Shown here: positions 1 to 9,118 of the stretch, one piece after another
How positions within the stretch are numbered: position 1 is the first letter of the stretch
Layout: the number at the start of each line of letters is the position of its first letter
Assembly (NCBI RefSeq): GCF_004168365.1
Contig: NZ_CP035704.1
Span: 2,604,001-2,668,000 of the forward strand
Length of the DNA stretch: 64,000 nucleotides
Direction of reading: 5' to 3'
DNA from: Pseudolysobacter antarcticus
GTDB taxonomy: Bacteria > Pseudomonadota > Gammaproteobacteria > Xanthomonadales > Rhodanobacteraceae
The notes under the pieces: model-generated
Database searches by the model: none
What the model saw: only the letters and a program-made list of their open reading frames with translations
What the model was told of the DNA's origin: nothing
Program-made: the position numbers and the translations under genes

Positions 1-422
1 CCGGTGCGTCCGGCGATGTCGAACGGCTGCTTCGGATACATCGCCAGCGAGGTTACGCCGTGCTGATCGAACTGCGCCTCGACCAGTTGCCCGTTGCAGA
101 TGGCGACATCGTTCGGCGGCTGCACAGTCACTTCCTGACCGCAGCGCGACATCGTTGTCGGCGACGTGGAATTGTATTGGCCCTGACCAAAATTGATGCC
201 GCCGAGTGCACGCGATACGCCCCAGATCGTGCCATCAAGATCGCCCGACCGATTGCCGATACCCGCCGGCGCATCGAAGGTTTCGCAGAACACCGCGTTA
301 GCCAGGCCGCAGCTGCTCGATACCGGCGCCGCTATCGCGGCGGTCCATGCGCAGACATCGCCGAGCATGAATATCATCAGTACATTCAAACGAGAACGCA
401 GCAACAACGGCGGGGTTTCCAT
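1..422 (-). CDS. Secreted protein of unknown function, N-terminal part (cut by window edge)
   Basis: An open frame of 140 codons reads leftward off the window edge with no stop. It starts at an ATG preceded by a GGAG-type ribosome site about nine bases upstream. The N-terminus has basic residues (LLLRSRLNVL) and then a hydrophobic stretch ending near TAAIAAPV, which looks like a signal peptide. The mature part begins with paired cysteines and a CETFDAPAG segment, then GDLDGTIWGVSRALGG. That opening resembles secreted concanavalin-A-like or lectin-type proteins of this bacterial group, but I cannot name a family. It is divergently arranged with the gene at 691. The C-terminus lies outside the window, so catalytic residues cannot be judged. 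Coding status is fairly sure; function is unknown. Confidence 0.7.
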   Translation of the reverse strand, partial: METPPLLLRSRLNVLMIFMLGDVCAWTAAIAAPVSSSCGLANAVFCETFDAPAGIGNRSGDLDGTIWGVSRALGGINFGQGQYNSTSPTTMSRCGQEVTVQPPNDVAICNGQLVEAQFDQHGVTSLAMYPKQPFDIAGRT

Positions 423-690
423 GGCTCTCACTCCACGCGATGCGGCCCCCCGCTGCCAAATACTACACCCGGGCGTGCCGGGAAGAGTGCTTCAGGATTT
501 GATGTCAGTGAGTCTGCCAGGCCGAACATCTGCTCAGCCAACACCGAGCACATCTGCTCTACATCAGGAGTTACGGACGACGGCATCGCTGTGAATCTTT
601 GCACGCGTGACGGGTGTTAATTTTTGCAATTCTCGTTTCAGCCTGAAAATTAAGCGCTAATATCTTTTAGGGTTGAAGAGGGTCGCCACG

Positions 691-1893
691 ATGAATCGAG
701 TTCATTGCAAAACGCTGCTGAAGCGCGTCATGCTGGTATTGCTGACATGCGCCACGCCAACGCTGATGGCGGCGATCCAGGTCTACCTTCCGATCGGTCT
801 CGAAGGCAATGAAGATCGGCTGCAACCTTACGGCTCCACCGGTGATGCAGCGTACGAACCGAACTCGGCCTACGATGAGTCGCTACATCTCGAAATACGC
901 CTCGGCGACCTCGGCTATAGCTATGTTCGCGCCGTTGCCAACGCGCTGGAGCAAAGCGAGACGCCGCGCGACATGGCCCTAGTCACACTGCTCGCTTCGC
1001 CATCACCACCGACGGACCAAGCGCATTTGGCCGCGCTCGCAAAGCGCGCGAGCGATACCTCACCCGACGACATTCTCGTGCAATGGCTGGCGTTCGTCGC
1101 AGCCAACAAAACGCGCGGAGAAGAAAAAAATGCTGCCGCGGCGCTGCACACCCTGCAAAGGATGGATCCGGACAACGGCGTAGTGTGGATGTTGGCGCTG
1201 GATCGCGCGTGGAGGACGCAAGATGTAGCCGCGTACGAGTCTGCGCTGCAGCGAATGGCCACGAGTACAGCCTGGACCGAATACGACAATGGCGTGTACA
1301 AGATCCTGCTGGATGCTTATCAACGTCATCCGCTTTCGCAAAAACACCGCGAATTGCTGGCTCGGCGAAACCCACCGCAATCGAGCCTGGCCGAATATTA
1401 TGAATTGGCGAAAGGAACAGTCGAATATCACAGCGTCGGGGCGATATTGAACAACTACAACGCACTCGATGACGCCTGCACAGTCGATCCAGGGAAAAAC
1501 AAAAACGTCAACCACACTGACGTTTGTGCACGTATCGGTCGACTGATGTTCAATCATGGCAACAGCGCCAGCGCGATCGATACAGGCGAGTGGATGCTGG
1601 CCGTCACCGCAGCATTCACCGATGAAGACGTGAAGCGCTCGCGCCAACAAGACTGGATATATCTGCAGTATGCGCAGCTGACTGCGATGAGCAACGAGCC
1701 AATCACTAATGCGGAAATGATCGCTGACGGCAGCGACCGCGAGAAACTCGGCAACGAACTCGATGTCATGCGCCACGCGCTGTCTCGAGCGGGAAAAACA
1801 TTGGCGCCGCCGGCTGATTGGAAGGACGAACGATCGCCGTTTGTTCGCGAGAATCTGCAGCAGCGTTTGAAGTCGCCGCGATTTCAAGTTTGA
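691..1893 (+). CDS. Exported helical-repeat protein of unknown function
   Basis: A 400-residue protein. I chose the ATG at 691 because a GAGGG ribosome site lies about eight bases upstream; a TTG at 673 has poor spacing. The first 30 residues form a signal peptide (CKTLLKRVMLVLLTCATP, then LMAA). The mature protein is predicted mostly helical with alanine/leucine-rich segments such as AAAALHTLQRMDPDNGVVW, which resemble TPR-like hairpins, though no canonical repeat is certain. It therefore probably acts in the periplasm or outside the cell, perhaps as a protein-binding scaffold; that is inference. No enzyme motif was seen. Its 3' end abuts a degraded restriction-endonuclease tail, suggesting past rearrangement here. 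Confidence 0.75.
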   Translation: MNRVHCKTLLKRVMLVLLTCATPTLMAAIQVYLPIGLEGNEDRLQPYGSTGDAAYEPNSAYDESLHLEIRLGDLGYSYVRAVANALEQSETPRDMALVTLLASPSPPTDQAHLAALAKRASDTSPDDILVQWLAFVAANKTRGEEKNAAAALHTLQRMDPDNGVVWMLALDRAWRTQDVAAYESALQRMATSTAWTEYDNGVYKILLDAYQRHPLSQKHRELLARRNPPQSSLAEYYELAKGTVEYHSVGAILNNYNALDDACTVDPGKNKNVNHTDVCARIGRLMFNHGNSASAIDTGEWMLAVTAAFTDEDVKRSRQQDWIYLQYAQLTAMSNEPITNAEMIADGSDREKLGNELDVMRHALSRAGKTLAPPADWKDERSPFVRENLQQRLKSPRFQV

Positions 1894-2213
1894 TTCCGAT
1901 TCATCCTCCATCGACTTTGCCCAAGGCAAAACCATCGAGTTGATCGACGCTGATCGCTTGCTCGAACTGGTTCGCGAGGTGCAAATCCCGCTACCGACAA
2001 AAGTCCCTGCTCCCGCAAAAATTGTCGCTCCGGCAATACGCGCCGAATCAGCACCGGACAGGTTTAAACCGCCATTGGAACAACCTGCGCTAGCGTGTCC
2101 GCAGTGCAGCGGCGCAATGATTCAGCGTTTGAACAAAACCACCCACCCACGCTCCGTTCTGGGGATGCGCCGGGTTTCCCAAATGTCGCGGCAGGAGAGA
2201 GTTTTCTGCGTAG
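1887..2213 (+). pseudogene. Frameshifted C-terminal remnant of an Mrr-type restriction endonuclease with C4 zinc finger
   Basis: One frame encodes FAQGKTIELIDADRLLELV (about 1916-1972) and continues to the first half of a C4 zinc finger, CPQCSGAMIQR, ending near 2150. The second half, FWGCAGFPKCRGRRE, is encoded in another frame at 2157-2201 and stops at 2211. Together they match the end of Mrr-catalytic-domain proteins that carry a topoisomerase-type C4 finger (CxxC...CxxxxxC), so a single-base indel between about 2120 and 2157 split it. No catalytic part is visible upstream, because the preceding DNA codes for another protein. The fragment cannot be functional. The family assignment rests on motif recognition alone. 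Confidence 0.7.
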
Positions 2214-2252
2214 TCAGACCACACCAGCCGAGTGCATGACGCGCCGCAGGCA

Positions 2253-3026
2253 CTAGCGCGGCGTGGTATCGACATCAGCCTTGTCGACCATGCGCGCATA
2301 GGCGCTCGCTGCGGTGACGAATTCCGACGGCATCATGACAATGGTCATGGTGTTTTGCTCGGCACCCACTTCGGTCAGCATCTGCATTCGGCGCAGCTCG
2401 ATCGCCATCGGCGTTTTTGCCATCAGCGTGGCAGCTTCCGTGAGCTTGAGTGCGGCCTCGTGCTCGGCTTCCGCCTTGATGATGCGCGCGCGCTTTTCGC
2501 GATGCGCTTCGGCTTCCTGCGCCATCGCGCGCTGCATCGACTGCGGAATTTCGACGTCTTTTATTTGTACGCGATCGACTTCGACGCCCCACGGTTCGGT
2601 GACCTTGTCCATGATCTCGCCGAGCATCGCAGAAAGTTTTTCCTGTTCCTTCAACAGTTCATCGAGCGAATGTTGTCCCATCACGCTACGCAGACTGGTC
2701 AATGCGGTTTGCCGCACGGCATCCTCGAAACGCACCACTTCGATGATCGCACGCTGCGGATTTACTACCTTGTACCAGACCACCGCGCGCACCTTGACCG
2801 GCACGTTGTCGTTGGTCATGGTTTCCTGCGGCTCGATATCCTGTGTCACCACGCGCATGTCGACGGTTTGCATGCGATCGATACCGGGAATGATCCATGT
2901 CAGTCCAGGCTCGCGCGTATCGCTGTATCGCCCAAGTCGAAACACCAAACCGCGTTGGTATTGTTGCAGAACACGCAAACCGGCCACCGCGATAAAAATC
3001 AAAGGAAGCAAAAAATACAGGATCAT
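2253..3026 (-). CDS. Slipin family SPFH/band-7 membrane protein
   Basis: A 257-residue stomatin-like protein. Residues 1-20 are a hydrophobic membrane anchor (YFLLPLIFIAVAGLRVL). The SPFH domain follows, with the family signatures QQYQRGLVFRLGRY, GLTWIIPGID, VDMRVVTQDIEPQE and VPVKVRAVVWYKV. A coiled-coil rich in Ala/Glu/Arg spans roughly residues 165-205. Slipins assemble into membrane-associated rings or microdomains and often pair with an NfeD-type membrane protease. No NfeD gene is next to it here, so its partner must be elsewhere or absent. It stands alone between a degraded restriction-gene tail and an outer-membrane protein gene. Family assignment is firm; cellular role is inferred. 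Confidence 0.92.
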   Translation of the reverse strand: MILYFLLPLIFIAVAGLRVLQQYQRGLVFRLGRYSDTREPGLTWIIPGIDRMQTVDMRVVTQDIEPQETMTNDNVPVKVRAVVWYKVVNPQRAIIEVVRFEDAVRQTALTSLRSVMGQHSLDELLKEQEKLSAMLGEIMDKVTEPWGVEVDRVQIKDVEIPQSMQRAMAQEAEAHREKRARIIKAEAEHEAALKLTEAATLMAKTPMAIELRRMQMLTEVGAEQNTMTIVMMPSEFVTAASAYARMVDKADVDTTPR

Positions 3027-3143
3027 GGAATATTCCGTAGTCGGCTGGTTTCAAGTGTACTACCGCGCCCACGCGTCCGCGGTTTTGCAAAGCGCTTCGG
3101 AGATTCGCAACCGATGCGGTGCTCGCGCGTCGAATGCGCCGGC

Positions 3144-3710
3144 TCAATAATACGTTCGCGCCGTGATTTCGAAACCCGAGCTGTTTTCGGTATGGCGGTA
3201 AAACGCACCGATGGCGAAGGTGCTGTTGATATGGAATACCGGGCCGGTGACGAACTCGTTGGTACGGTGGCCAAGCACGTCGCTGTGGCTGGCGCTGGCG
3301 ATCGCCTCGACCCACGGCGCGAAACGATGGCGGATCTCGAAGATCGCCGATGCGCCGGTATCGCGCACCGTGCCGATCAGCGGTTTGTCGAACTGCGCGC
3401 GCACCGCGGCGCCTTCGATCGCGATCATCGTATCGTTGTCGAGCAACCAATGACCGCCGAGGCCAACGCGCTCGGCGCGGCTGTTTTTCCACGCCGGATT
3501 GCCGTAGCTGCCGGCATTGCCGTACGAACCGAACACGTGGTAATTCTTGCCGAACTCGTAATAACCGCCCAGCGTATCGTTGCTGAAGGCCTGGCCGTTG
3601 ACATGATCCTGTTGATGGCTGAGATACGCGTAGTCGTAACTCAACGGCTCGGCGCTGGCCGCAACGCTCAGCAAGGTCGAGACAAACAACAGTTGCGCGA
3701 TACGTCGCAT
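3144..3710 (-). CDS. Small outer-membrane beta-barrel protein, possibly Ax21-like
   Basis: A 188-residue exported protein. The ATG at 3710 is preceded by a strong AAGGGGG ribosome site, and the product opens with a signal peptide ending near SVAASA. The mature chain begins LSYDYAYLSHQQ and alternates polar and aromatic residues throughout (YYEFGKNYHVFGSYGN, VGLGGHWLLDNDTMIAIEGA, EIRHRFAPWVEAIASAS). It finishes with TARTYY, the aromatic C-terminus expected of barrels inserted by the BAM machinery. Length and pattern fit an 8-10-stranded barrel of the kind that includes xanthomonad Ax21-like proteins. That specific link is tentative and no function is claimed. Confidence 0.72.
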   Translation of the reverse strand: MRRIAQLLFVSTLLSVAASAEPLSYDYAYLSHQQDHVNGQAFSNDTLGGYYEFGKNYHVFGSYGNAGSYGNPAWKNSRAERVGLGGHWLLDNDTMIAIEGAAVRAQFDKPLIGTVRDTGASAIFEIRHRFAPWVEAIASASHSDVLGHRTNEFVTGPVFHINSTFAIGAFYRHTENSSGFEITARTYY

Positions 3711-3959
3711 GGTTTCCCCCTTCCAGACTTCGACGCCGGATAGTGACGCGCTTCGCCAACCACCGCAACCACAACGATCACCGCGATGGACAACTGCGAG
3801 GATCGACAAAACCCAAGCGGCCAACTCGATCAAGTTAGCCGCGATGAATTCAGTTTATCGATCTGTCGGAAGGAAACGCGATGAAAGGCGACAGGCCGTA
3901 GCGCCGCCTGCCGACGACTCGTTACAACAAGCGTCGGCTGGTTTCACACGGCGATACGA

Positions 3960-4307
3960 TTATCCCGCGTCGGCAGCACATTTGTTGAGGATCGCCTCGG
4001 TAATCTTCCACTCCATGTTCTCGGCAAATGTGACGTCATCGATCTCGCATTCGGTGCCGTCTTCGGCGACCACGCGCACGTCGAGCGTACCCTTCTTGAC
4101 ATTGCTCAGCACAAACTTGCCGCCGGGCTTGACGATATTGGCCGGGCCATCGCCAAGCTGATCCGGGCCCCATTCCTTGTCCTTGGAATCGGTCAGATAC
4201 AGATGATGGATTGCCGACTTCGAGCTGTTGACGACGTGCAACTCAAGCGCGAATGCGGACGACGTGGTGATGAGCGACAGCGCGCCCAGCAGGATGATAC
4301 GCTTCAT
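3960..4307 (-). CDS. Small periplasmic protein of unknown function
   Basis: A 115-residue protein starting at an ATG with a GGGGAG ribosome site. A signal peptide (IILLGALSLITTSSAFA) precedes a compact, probably beta-rich domain beginning LELHVVNSSKSAIHHLYL. The body reads like a small immunoglobulin-like or beta-sandwich fold, with PGGKFVLSNVKKGTLDVRVV followed by two cysteines (TECEIDD and NKCAAD) that could form a disulfide in the periplasm. I do not recognise a named family. It is not obviously operonic: 225 bases separate it from the oxidoreductase gene that starts at 5522 and runs the same way. Coding status is likely; function unknown. Confidence 0.68.
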   Translation of the reverse strand: MKRIILLGALSLITTSSAFALELHVVNSSKSAIHHLYLTDSKDKEWGPDQLGDGPANIVKPGGKFVLSNVKKGTLDVRVVAEDGTECEIDDVTFAENMEWKITEAILNKCAADAG

Positions 4308-4532
4308 GATAGTAATTCTCCCCGGAAATTGATTGATATCAACACGACTCGGAAAGCCATCTGACAGCACCCGCAACGGCGGCTTGTCCAAATCTCGCCG
4401 GGGACTATAAACGAAGTTTTCTGGCGGCTCCAGAGCACGCAATAGACAAGCGCCGGGTTGGTGATAAGCGACACCTGCGTCACCTCGCACGCGAGCGCAG
4501 ACGTGGTGTTGGCCTCGCACGTTGTGCGATCG

Positions 4533-5522
4533 CTAAATCACCGCTTTGATCGCGAGCTCGAACGAGCGCGCGCGCTTGGCGTGATCGAAAACATTGGTGG
4601 TCAACATCAGTTCGTCGGGCTGATGGCGCGCGACAAATGCGGCAATGCCCTTTCGCACCGTCTCGGGTGAACCGACCACCGCACAGCCGAGCGAATGATC
4701 GACGCCGGCTTTCTCTTGCGGCGTGCAGAAAGTATGGATGGCCTCTGCCGATGCGAGTGGCGGCGGAATCAGCCCTGGGCGGCCACGACGCAGATTGATG
4801 AACGCCTGTTGTTGCGTCGTGAACAGGCATGCGGCTTCGGCATCGGTGTCAGCAGCGACCACGTTCAGCGCGAGCATCACATGCGGTTGCGCGAGACGTA
4901 GCGACGGGCGGAACTCGCGCCGATACAACGCCAGCGCGTCTTCGAGCGAATCCGGCGCGAAGTGCGACGCAAACGCGTACGCCAAACCGAGCTGCGCAGC
5001 GAGGCGCGCGCCGAACAGGCTCGATCCGAGTATCCACATTTCCACATCTATACCCGCACCGGGTACCGCACGTACCGCCTGCCCGGCTTGCGCCGGCTCG
5101 AAGTAGCGCATCAGCTCGACTACGTCGGCCGGAAACTCCTCGGCGTTCTGGTAATAACGGCGCAACGCGCGTGCCGCGGCCTGATCAGTGCCAGGCGCGC
5201 GGCCCAGGCCGAGATCGATACGATGCGGATACAGCGAGGCCAGCGTGCCAAACTGCTCGGCCACCTGCAGCGGCGCATGGTTCGGCAACATCACACCGCC
5301 AGAACCGACACGAATGGTCGAGGTGCCGCCCGCGATATGGCCGATCAATACGGCGGTGGCCGCACTCGCAATGCCGGGCATGTTGTGGTGCTCAGCGAGC
5401 CAATAACGGCGGTAACCGAAACGCTCCGCGGCGCGCGCGAGATCGAGCGAATTGGCAAAGGTCTGGCCGGCATCGCTTCCCTCGGTGACGGGCGCGAGAT
5501 CGAGAACGGACAAGGGAATCAT
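4533..5522 (-). CDS. LLM-class flavin-dependent oxidoreductase (YhbW-like)
   Basis: A 329-residue luciferase-like monooxygenase of the bacterial TIM-barrel flavin family. Characteristic segments are [13 protein letters not shown] at the start, [17 protein letters not shown] (the AEHH motif, about residues 43-46), [23 protein letters not shown] and [14 protein letters not shown]. The start at 5522 was chosen because an AGGA ribosome site lies about eight bases upstream; an in-frame TTG two codons earlier is less likely. Family members use reduced FMN to oxidise organic substrates; the substrate here cannot be inferred. The gene stands alone and is divergent from the FG-GAP protein gene, the two starts being separated by about 300 bases. 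Confidence 0.9.
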   Translation of the reverse strand: MIPLSVLDLAPVTEGSDAGQTFANSLDLARAAERFGYRRYWLAEHHNMPGIASAATAVLIGHIAGGTSTIRVGSGGVMLPNHAPLQVAEQFGTLASLYPHRIDLGLGRAPGTDQAAARALRRYYQNAEEFPADVVELMRYFEPAQAGQAVRAVPGAGIDVEMWILGSSLFGARLAAQLGLAYAFASHFAPDSLEDALALYRREFRPSLRLAQPHVMLALNVVAADTDAEAACLFTTQQQAFINLRRGRPGLIPPPLASAEAIHTFCTPQEKAGVDHSLGCAVVGSPETVRKGIAAFVARHQPDELMLTTNVFDHAKRARSFELAIKAVI

Positions 5523-5823
5523 GGGCAATCCTGCAATGGCAAGTTGCAGATATGGGGATGGCTCGGCAGCTATGCCAGTGCTGATTTGAGCGCTTTTTGC
5601 TCATCGCGACAGCCACCGCGCACACAGACAATAGCTGCACGGTTCGCCAAGCATCTGCTCATGCGATCAATGATCACATCGGTGATCGATATGCGATGGC
5701 ATGAACGGACTCGTTACGTCGTTCAAGTCAACAGAGCAGCGAGATTTATTGTGTGGGTATAGATCGCCCTCGACTGCAACGCCAACTCAGTCAGCAGCAT
5801 CGCAATTACCAGTGGAGAAATTC

Positions 5824-8559
5824 ATGCGCAACATTTTCAGCACCCTCGATTTTTCTCAACAGCACCTACCGAGCTCTCATCGATTGCTCGCACTGGCACT
5901 GGGTCTTTGCGTGAGTTTTTCAGCAAGCGCCGATACCACGACGCTGACCTTCGCCAATACAACGCGTGGCAGTAGTATCACGCCCGTTGCGATGCCGTTC
6001 CCGATCGCGCGCAGCGGCGACCTGAGTTACCAGACGATTCTGAATTACCACACGATCGACGGCACGGCCCACGCCGGCACGGATTTCACCGCTGGCAGCG
6101 GCGTGCTCGCGCTGCCAGCTAGCGCCGCCAACGGTGCGCTTCCGATCACGCTCAGCGCCAACATCGGCAACGGCTCCGATCTCTCGTTCCAGTTGCAGGT
6201 GGATGGCGCCACCGGCATCGGGCTGGCCGTCACTGCGGCCGCCCAGACGGCGTTCACTACCGGCAACAATCCCGCTTCGGTCATTGTCGCCGACATCAAT
6301 GGTGATGGCTTGGCCGACCTGATCGTCGCCAACTCGGGCAGCAACAGCGTCTCGGTATTGCTCAACACCACAGCGCCCGGCGCGACGACGCCGACCTTCT
6401 CCGCCCAGCACGCGTTTGCGACGGGATCCAGCCCCGATGCCGTCGCCGTCGCTGATATCAACGGCGATGGCAAACCCGATCTGATCGTGGCGAACAATGC
6501 CAGCAACAATCTCTCGGTGCTGCTGAATACCACCGCAAACGGTGCGACCATACCGACCTTTTCCGCGCAGCAAACCTTCTCTGCGGGGACGGGGCCTTCA
6601 TCAGTCACGGTTGCCGATATCAACGGCGACGGCAAGCCCGATCTGATCGTCGCGAACTATGGCGATGGCACGGTCTCGGTATTGCGCAATACCACAGCAA
6701 CGTCGGCGACGACATCGAGTTTTGCCGCGCAGCAAACCTTCGTTACCGGCTTGTCTGCGCAAGCGGTCAGTGCCGCTGATGTGAATGGCGACGGCCGCGC
6801 CGACCTGATTGTCGCGAACTACAGCGACAACACGGTCTCGGTGCTGCTCAATACCACCACGCCGGGCGCCGCCAGCACGCCGAGTTTCGCCGCGCAGCAT
6901 ACGTTCGCCACCGGTTCGCATCCGTATTCGGTCACCACGACTGATGTAAACGGCGATGGCAAGCTCGATCTGGTTATTGCAAATTTCAGCAGCCAGAACA
7001 TCTCGGTATTGCTCAACACAACGACTCCCGGCGCGACCACGCCGAGCTTCGCTGCCGGACAGACCTTCGCCACGGGATCGAATCCTGATTTCGTCAGCGC
7101 TGCCGATGTCAACGGCGACGGCAAACCCGATCTGCTAGTGGCGAATTTGCTGGGCAATACACTTTCGGTATTGCTCAATACCACCGTACCTGGCGCGACC
7201 GCGCCGAGCTTTGCCACGCAGCAGTCGTTCGCCACAGGAACGAGTCCGCAATCGATCGCAATCGTAGACATCAACGGCGACGGCAAACCCGATTTCATCA
7301 CGGCCAATTACAACAGCAGCTCCGTCTCCGTGATACTCAATACTGCCACGCTCGGCACTGCCACGGCCGGCTTCGCTACACAGCAGACGTTCCCCACCGG
7401 ATCGCAGACGGTTTTTGTTACCAGCGCCGATTTCAACGGCGATGGCAAGACCGACCTGCTCGAAGTGAACTACGGCGTAAACACGGTCTCGGTGCTGCTC
7501 AATAATACGGCGGCCGGTGCCAGCATACCGAGCTTCGCCGCGCGACAGAGCGTCACCAGCGGCTCCTCTCCATACGCCGCTGCCGCCGCCGATCTCAACG
7601 GCGATGGCAAGCCCGACCTGATCATCGCGAACTACGGCGACAATGATGTATCGGTACTGTTCAATACCACCGCGACCGGCGCCACGACGCTGACTTTTGC
7701 CTCGCCGCAAACTTTCGCCACGGGCAATTTCACGCAATCCATCGCCATCGCCGATCTGAATGGCGACGGCAAACCGGATTTGATTGTGCAGAGCGCGACC
7801 GATGGCAACATCTCGGTGCTGCTCAATACGACAGCCACCGGCGCGGCCACGCCGACCTTCGCCGTGCGACAGAATTTCGCAGTCGGCTCGATCGCCTTTT
7901 TTGTCGCCGCCGCGGACGTCAACGGCGACGGCAAACCCGATCTGATCGTGGCAAACGACGGCAGCAACAATGTGTCGGTATTGCTCAATACTAGCAGCGC
8001 TGGAATCTTGAGCTTTGCCGCACAGCAGACTTTTGGCGTGGGCGGAAATCCGAAATCAGTGGCGATCACCGACCTCAACGGCGACGGCAAGCCCGATATC
8101 ATCGTGGCCAACAATAGCGACAACAGCCTCTCGCTGCTGCGCAATACCAGCACGCCCGGCACGTTGAGTTTTGCCGCTGCGCAAACGTTCGCGGCGGCGA
8201 CCAATTCCGGGGCGCTGTTCGTTAGTGTCACCAGCGCCGACGTGAACGGCGATGGCAAACCCGACCTGATCCTGACCGACTACATCGGCAAGAAAGTCTT
8301 GCGATTGCTCAACACCACTGCGCCCGGTGCCACCACCTTGAGCTTTGCCGCGGCGCAGTCGTTCGTCGTCGGCACAAGCCCGGCTTGGGTTACCGCTGCC
8401 GATGTGAATGGCGACGGCAAACCCGACCTGATCGTGGCGAACCGCGGCGACAGCACGCTATCGGTGCTGCTGAATACGCAGTATCAAGTAGCGATTGCCG
8501 GCAGCCCGACGACCGGTACGATCGTGCACGACTACATTTTCGCGAACGGATTTGAATAA
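5824..8559 (+). CDS. Secreted FG-GAP/VCBS 14-repeat protein with Calx-beta-like N-terminus
   Basis: A 911-residue exported protein. The start at 5824 has a GGAG site upstream and gives a signal peptide ending near SFSASA. Residues about 40-140 resemble a Calx-beta domain (YHTIDGTAHAGTDFTAGSG). Fourteen FG-GAP/VCBS repeats follow, each about 50-58 residues, with a Ca-binding DxNGDGxxDLIVAN core. Fourteen is the number needed for two seven-bladed propellers. The last residues are DYIFANGFE, a terminal motif I associate with secreted proteins of this bacterial group. Such proteins act at the surface or outside the cell in adhesion or ligand binding; the ligand is unknown. The gene is monocistronic and followed by a hairpin. 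Confidence 0.88.
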   Translation: MRNIFSTLDFSQQHLPSSHRLLALALGLCVSFSASADTTTLTFANTTRGSSITPVAMPFPIARSGDLSYQTILNYHTIDGTAHAGTDFTAGSGVLALPASAANGALPITLSANIGNGSDLSFQLQVDGATGIGLAVTAAAQTAFTTGNNPASVIVADINGDGLADLIVANSGSNSVSVLLNTTAPGATTPTFSAQHAFATGSSPDAVAVADINGDGKPDLIVANNASNNLSVLLNTTANGATIPTFSAQQTFSAGTGPSSVTVADINGDGKPDLIVANYGDGTVSVLRNTTATSATTSSFAAQQTFVTGLSAQAVSAADVNGDGRADLIVANYSDNTVSVLLNTTTPGAASTPSFAAQHTFATGSHPYSVTTTDVNGDGKLDLVIANFSSQNISVLLNTTTPGATTPSFAAGQTFATGSNPDFVSAADVNGDGKPDLLVANLLGNTLSVLLNTTVPGATAPSFATQQSFATGTSPQSIAIVDINGDGKPDFITANYNSSSVSVILNTATLGTATAGFATQQTFPTGSQTVFVTSADFNGDGKTDLLEVNYGVNTVSVLLNNTAAGASIPSFAARQSVTSGSSPYAAAAADLNGDGKPDLIIANYGDNDVSVLFNTTATGATTLTFASPQTFATGNFTQSIAIADLNGDGKPDLIVQSATDGNISVLLNTTATGAATPTFAVRQNFAVGSIAFFVAAADVNGDGKPDLIVANDGSNNVSVLLNTSSAGILSFAAQQTFGVGGNPKSVAITDLNGDGKPDIIVANNSDNSLSLLRNTSTPGTLSFAAAQTFAAATNSGALFVSVTSADVNGDGKPDLILTDYIGKKVLRLLNTTAPGATTLSFAAAQSFVVGTSPAWVTAADVNGDGKPDLIVANRGDSTLSVLLNTQYQVAIAGSPTTGTIVHDYIFANGFE

Positions 8560-8582
8560 GGATGCAGTGAGACGGTATTGCG

Positions 8583-8621
8583 GCGGAAGTGGCTACGCGT
8601 GTTGCGTAGCCCGCTCCCGCT
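8583..8621. repeat. Long hairpin downstream of the FG-GAP gene
   Basis: The 8-base arms GGCTACGC (8591-8598) and GCGTAGCC (8604-8611) pair perfectly around a five-base loop. Partly complementary flanks (GCGGAAGTG and CGCTCCCGC) extend the stem. There is no T-run on either side, so it is either a rho-dependent or structural 3' end for the gene ending at 8559, or a short palindromic repeat of the REP type. Confidence 0.5.
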
Positions 8622-8681
8622 GACCTCGGTTGAGAACACGTGATGCCAAGAGTCAGGTCAGCGCTAAGCGACCACCGCTGA

Positions 8682-8948
8682 TCAGCGCAGTTGGCTGTCC
8701 TTGCTGCCGCGGCGGTTGTAGCCACTGTGCGCGGCCTGTTGTTTGTCGTGTTCTTCCTGGCACGGCACACACAGCCGCACTCCCGGCACGGCCTTGCGCC
8801 GCGCCTCGGGGATTTTTTTCTCACACTCCTCGCAGTGTTTCAGACTCGGGCCTCGCGGTGCCTGACTGCGCGCGCGCTTGATCGCATCCGCAATCGTCGC
8901 GTCGATCTGATCCTGCACCGCGCCGTCGCCGGCCCAACCGGTTGCCAT
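8682..8948 (-). CDS. DksA/TraR-type C4 zinc-finger protein
   Basis: An 88-residue protein with a good GGAG site before the ATG. The N-terminal half is helical (GAVQDQIDATIADAIKRARS). The C-terminal half carries a C4 zinc finger: CEEC at residues 40-43 and CVPC at about 60-63, the arrangement of short DksA/TraR relatives such as YbiI. Full-length DksA enters the RNA polymerase secondary channel through a long coiled-coil with acidic tip residues. This short form lacks most of the coiled-coil, so a DksA-like transcription role is only a family-based guess. It is convergent with the FG-GAP gene and appears monocistronic. Confidence 0.82.
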   Translation of the reverse strand: MATGWAGDGAVQDQIDATIADAIKRARSQAPRGPSLKHCEECEKKIPEARRKAVPGVRLCVPCQEEHDKQQAAHSGYNRRGSKDSQLR

Positions 8949-9118
8949 GGGTTTCTCCTGCTGCCTTGATGATTCCAGAGATGAAGATGGGGGCAGCCGG
9001 TCGATCGCTCAAGCCAATGAACTGTCACGCTGGCATATCAAAACTGGAGGATGTTCGTCGGTTTGATGCAGCGATCCGCGCAACGCGCGCGATCAGCCAG
9101 CGAGGGAGTTTTCCCGTG

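Noticed and set aside
1887-2213. Cognate nuclease for the DNA methyltransferase at 23247.
   Set aside because: It is about 21 kb away, truncated and frameshifted, with no evidence of linkage.
2232-3743. Long open frame on the plus strand opposite the slipin and barrel genes.
   Set aside because: It runs antisense through two clearly coding minus-strand genes and its product is low-complexity Arg/His-rich, with no recognisable motif.
6270-8480. Regular repeats resembling a CRISPR-like or satellite array.
   Set aside because: They are in-frame codons of the FG-GAP protein repeats, about 160-170 bases apart with protein-level conservation, not short palindromic repeats with unique spacers.
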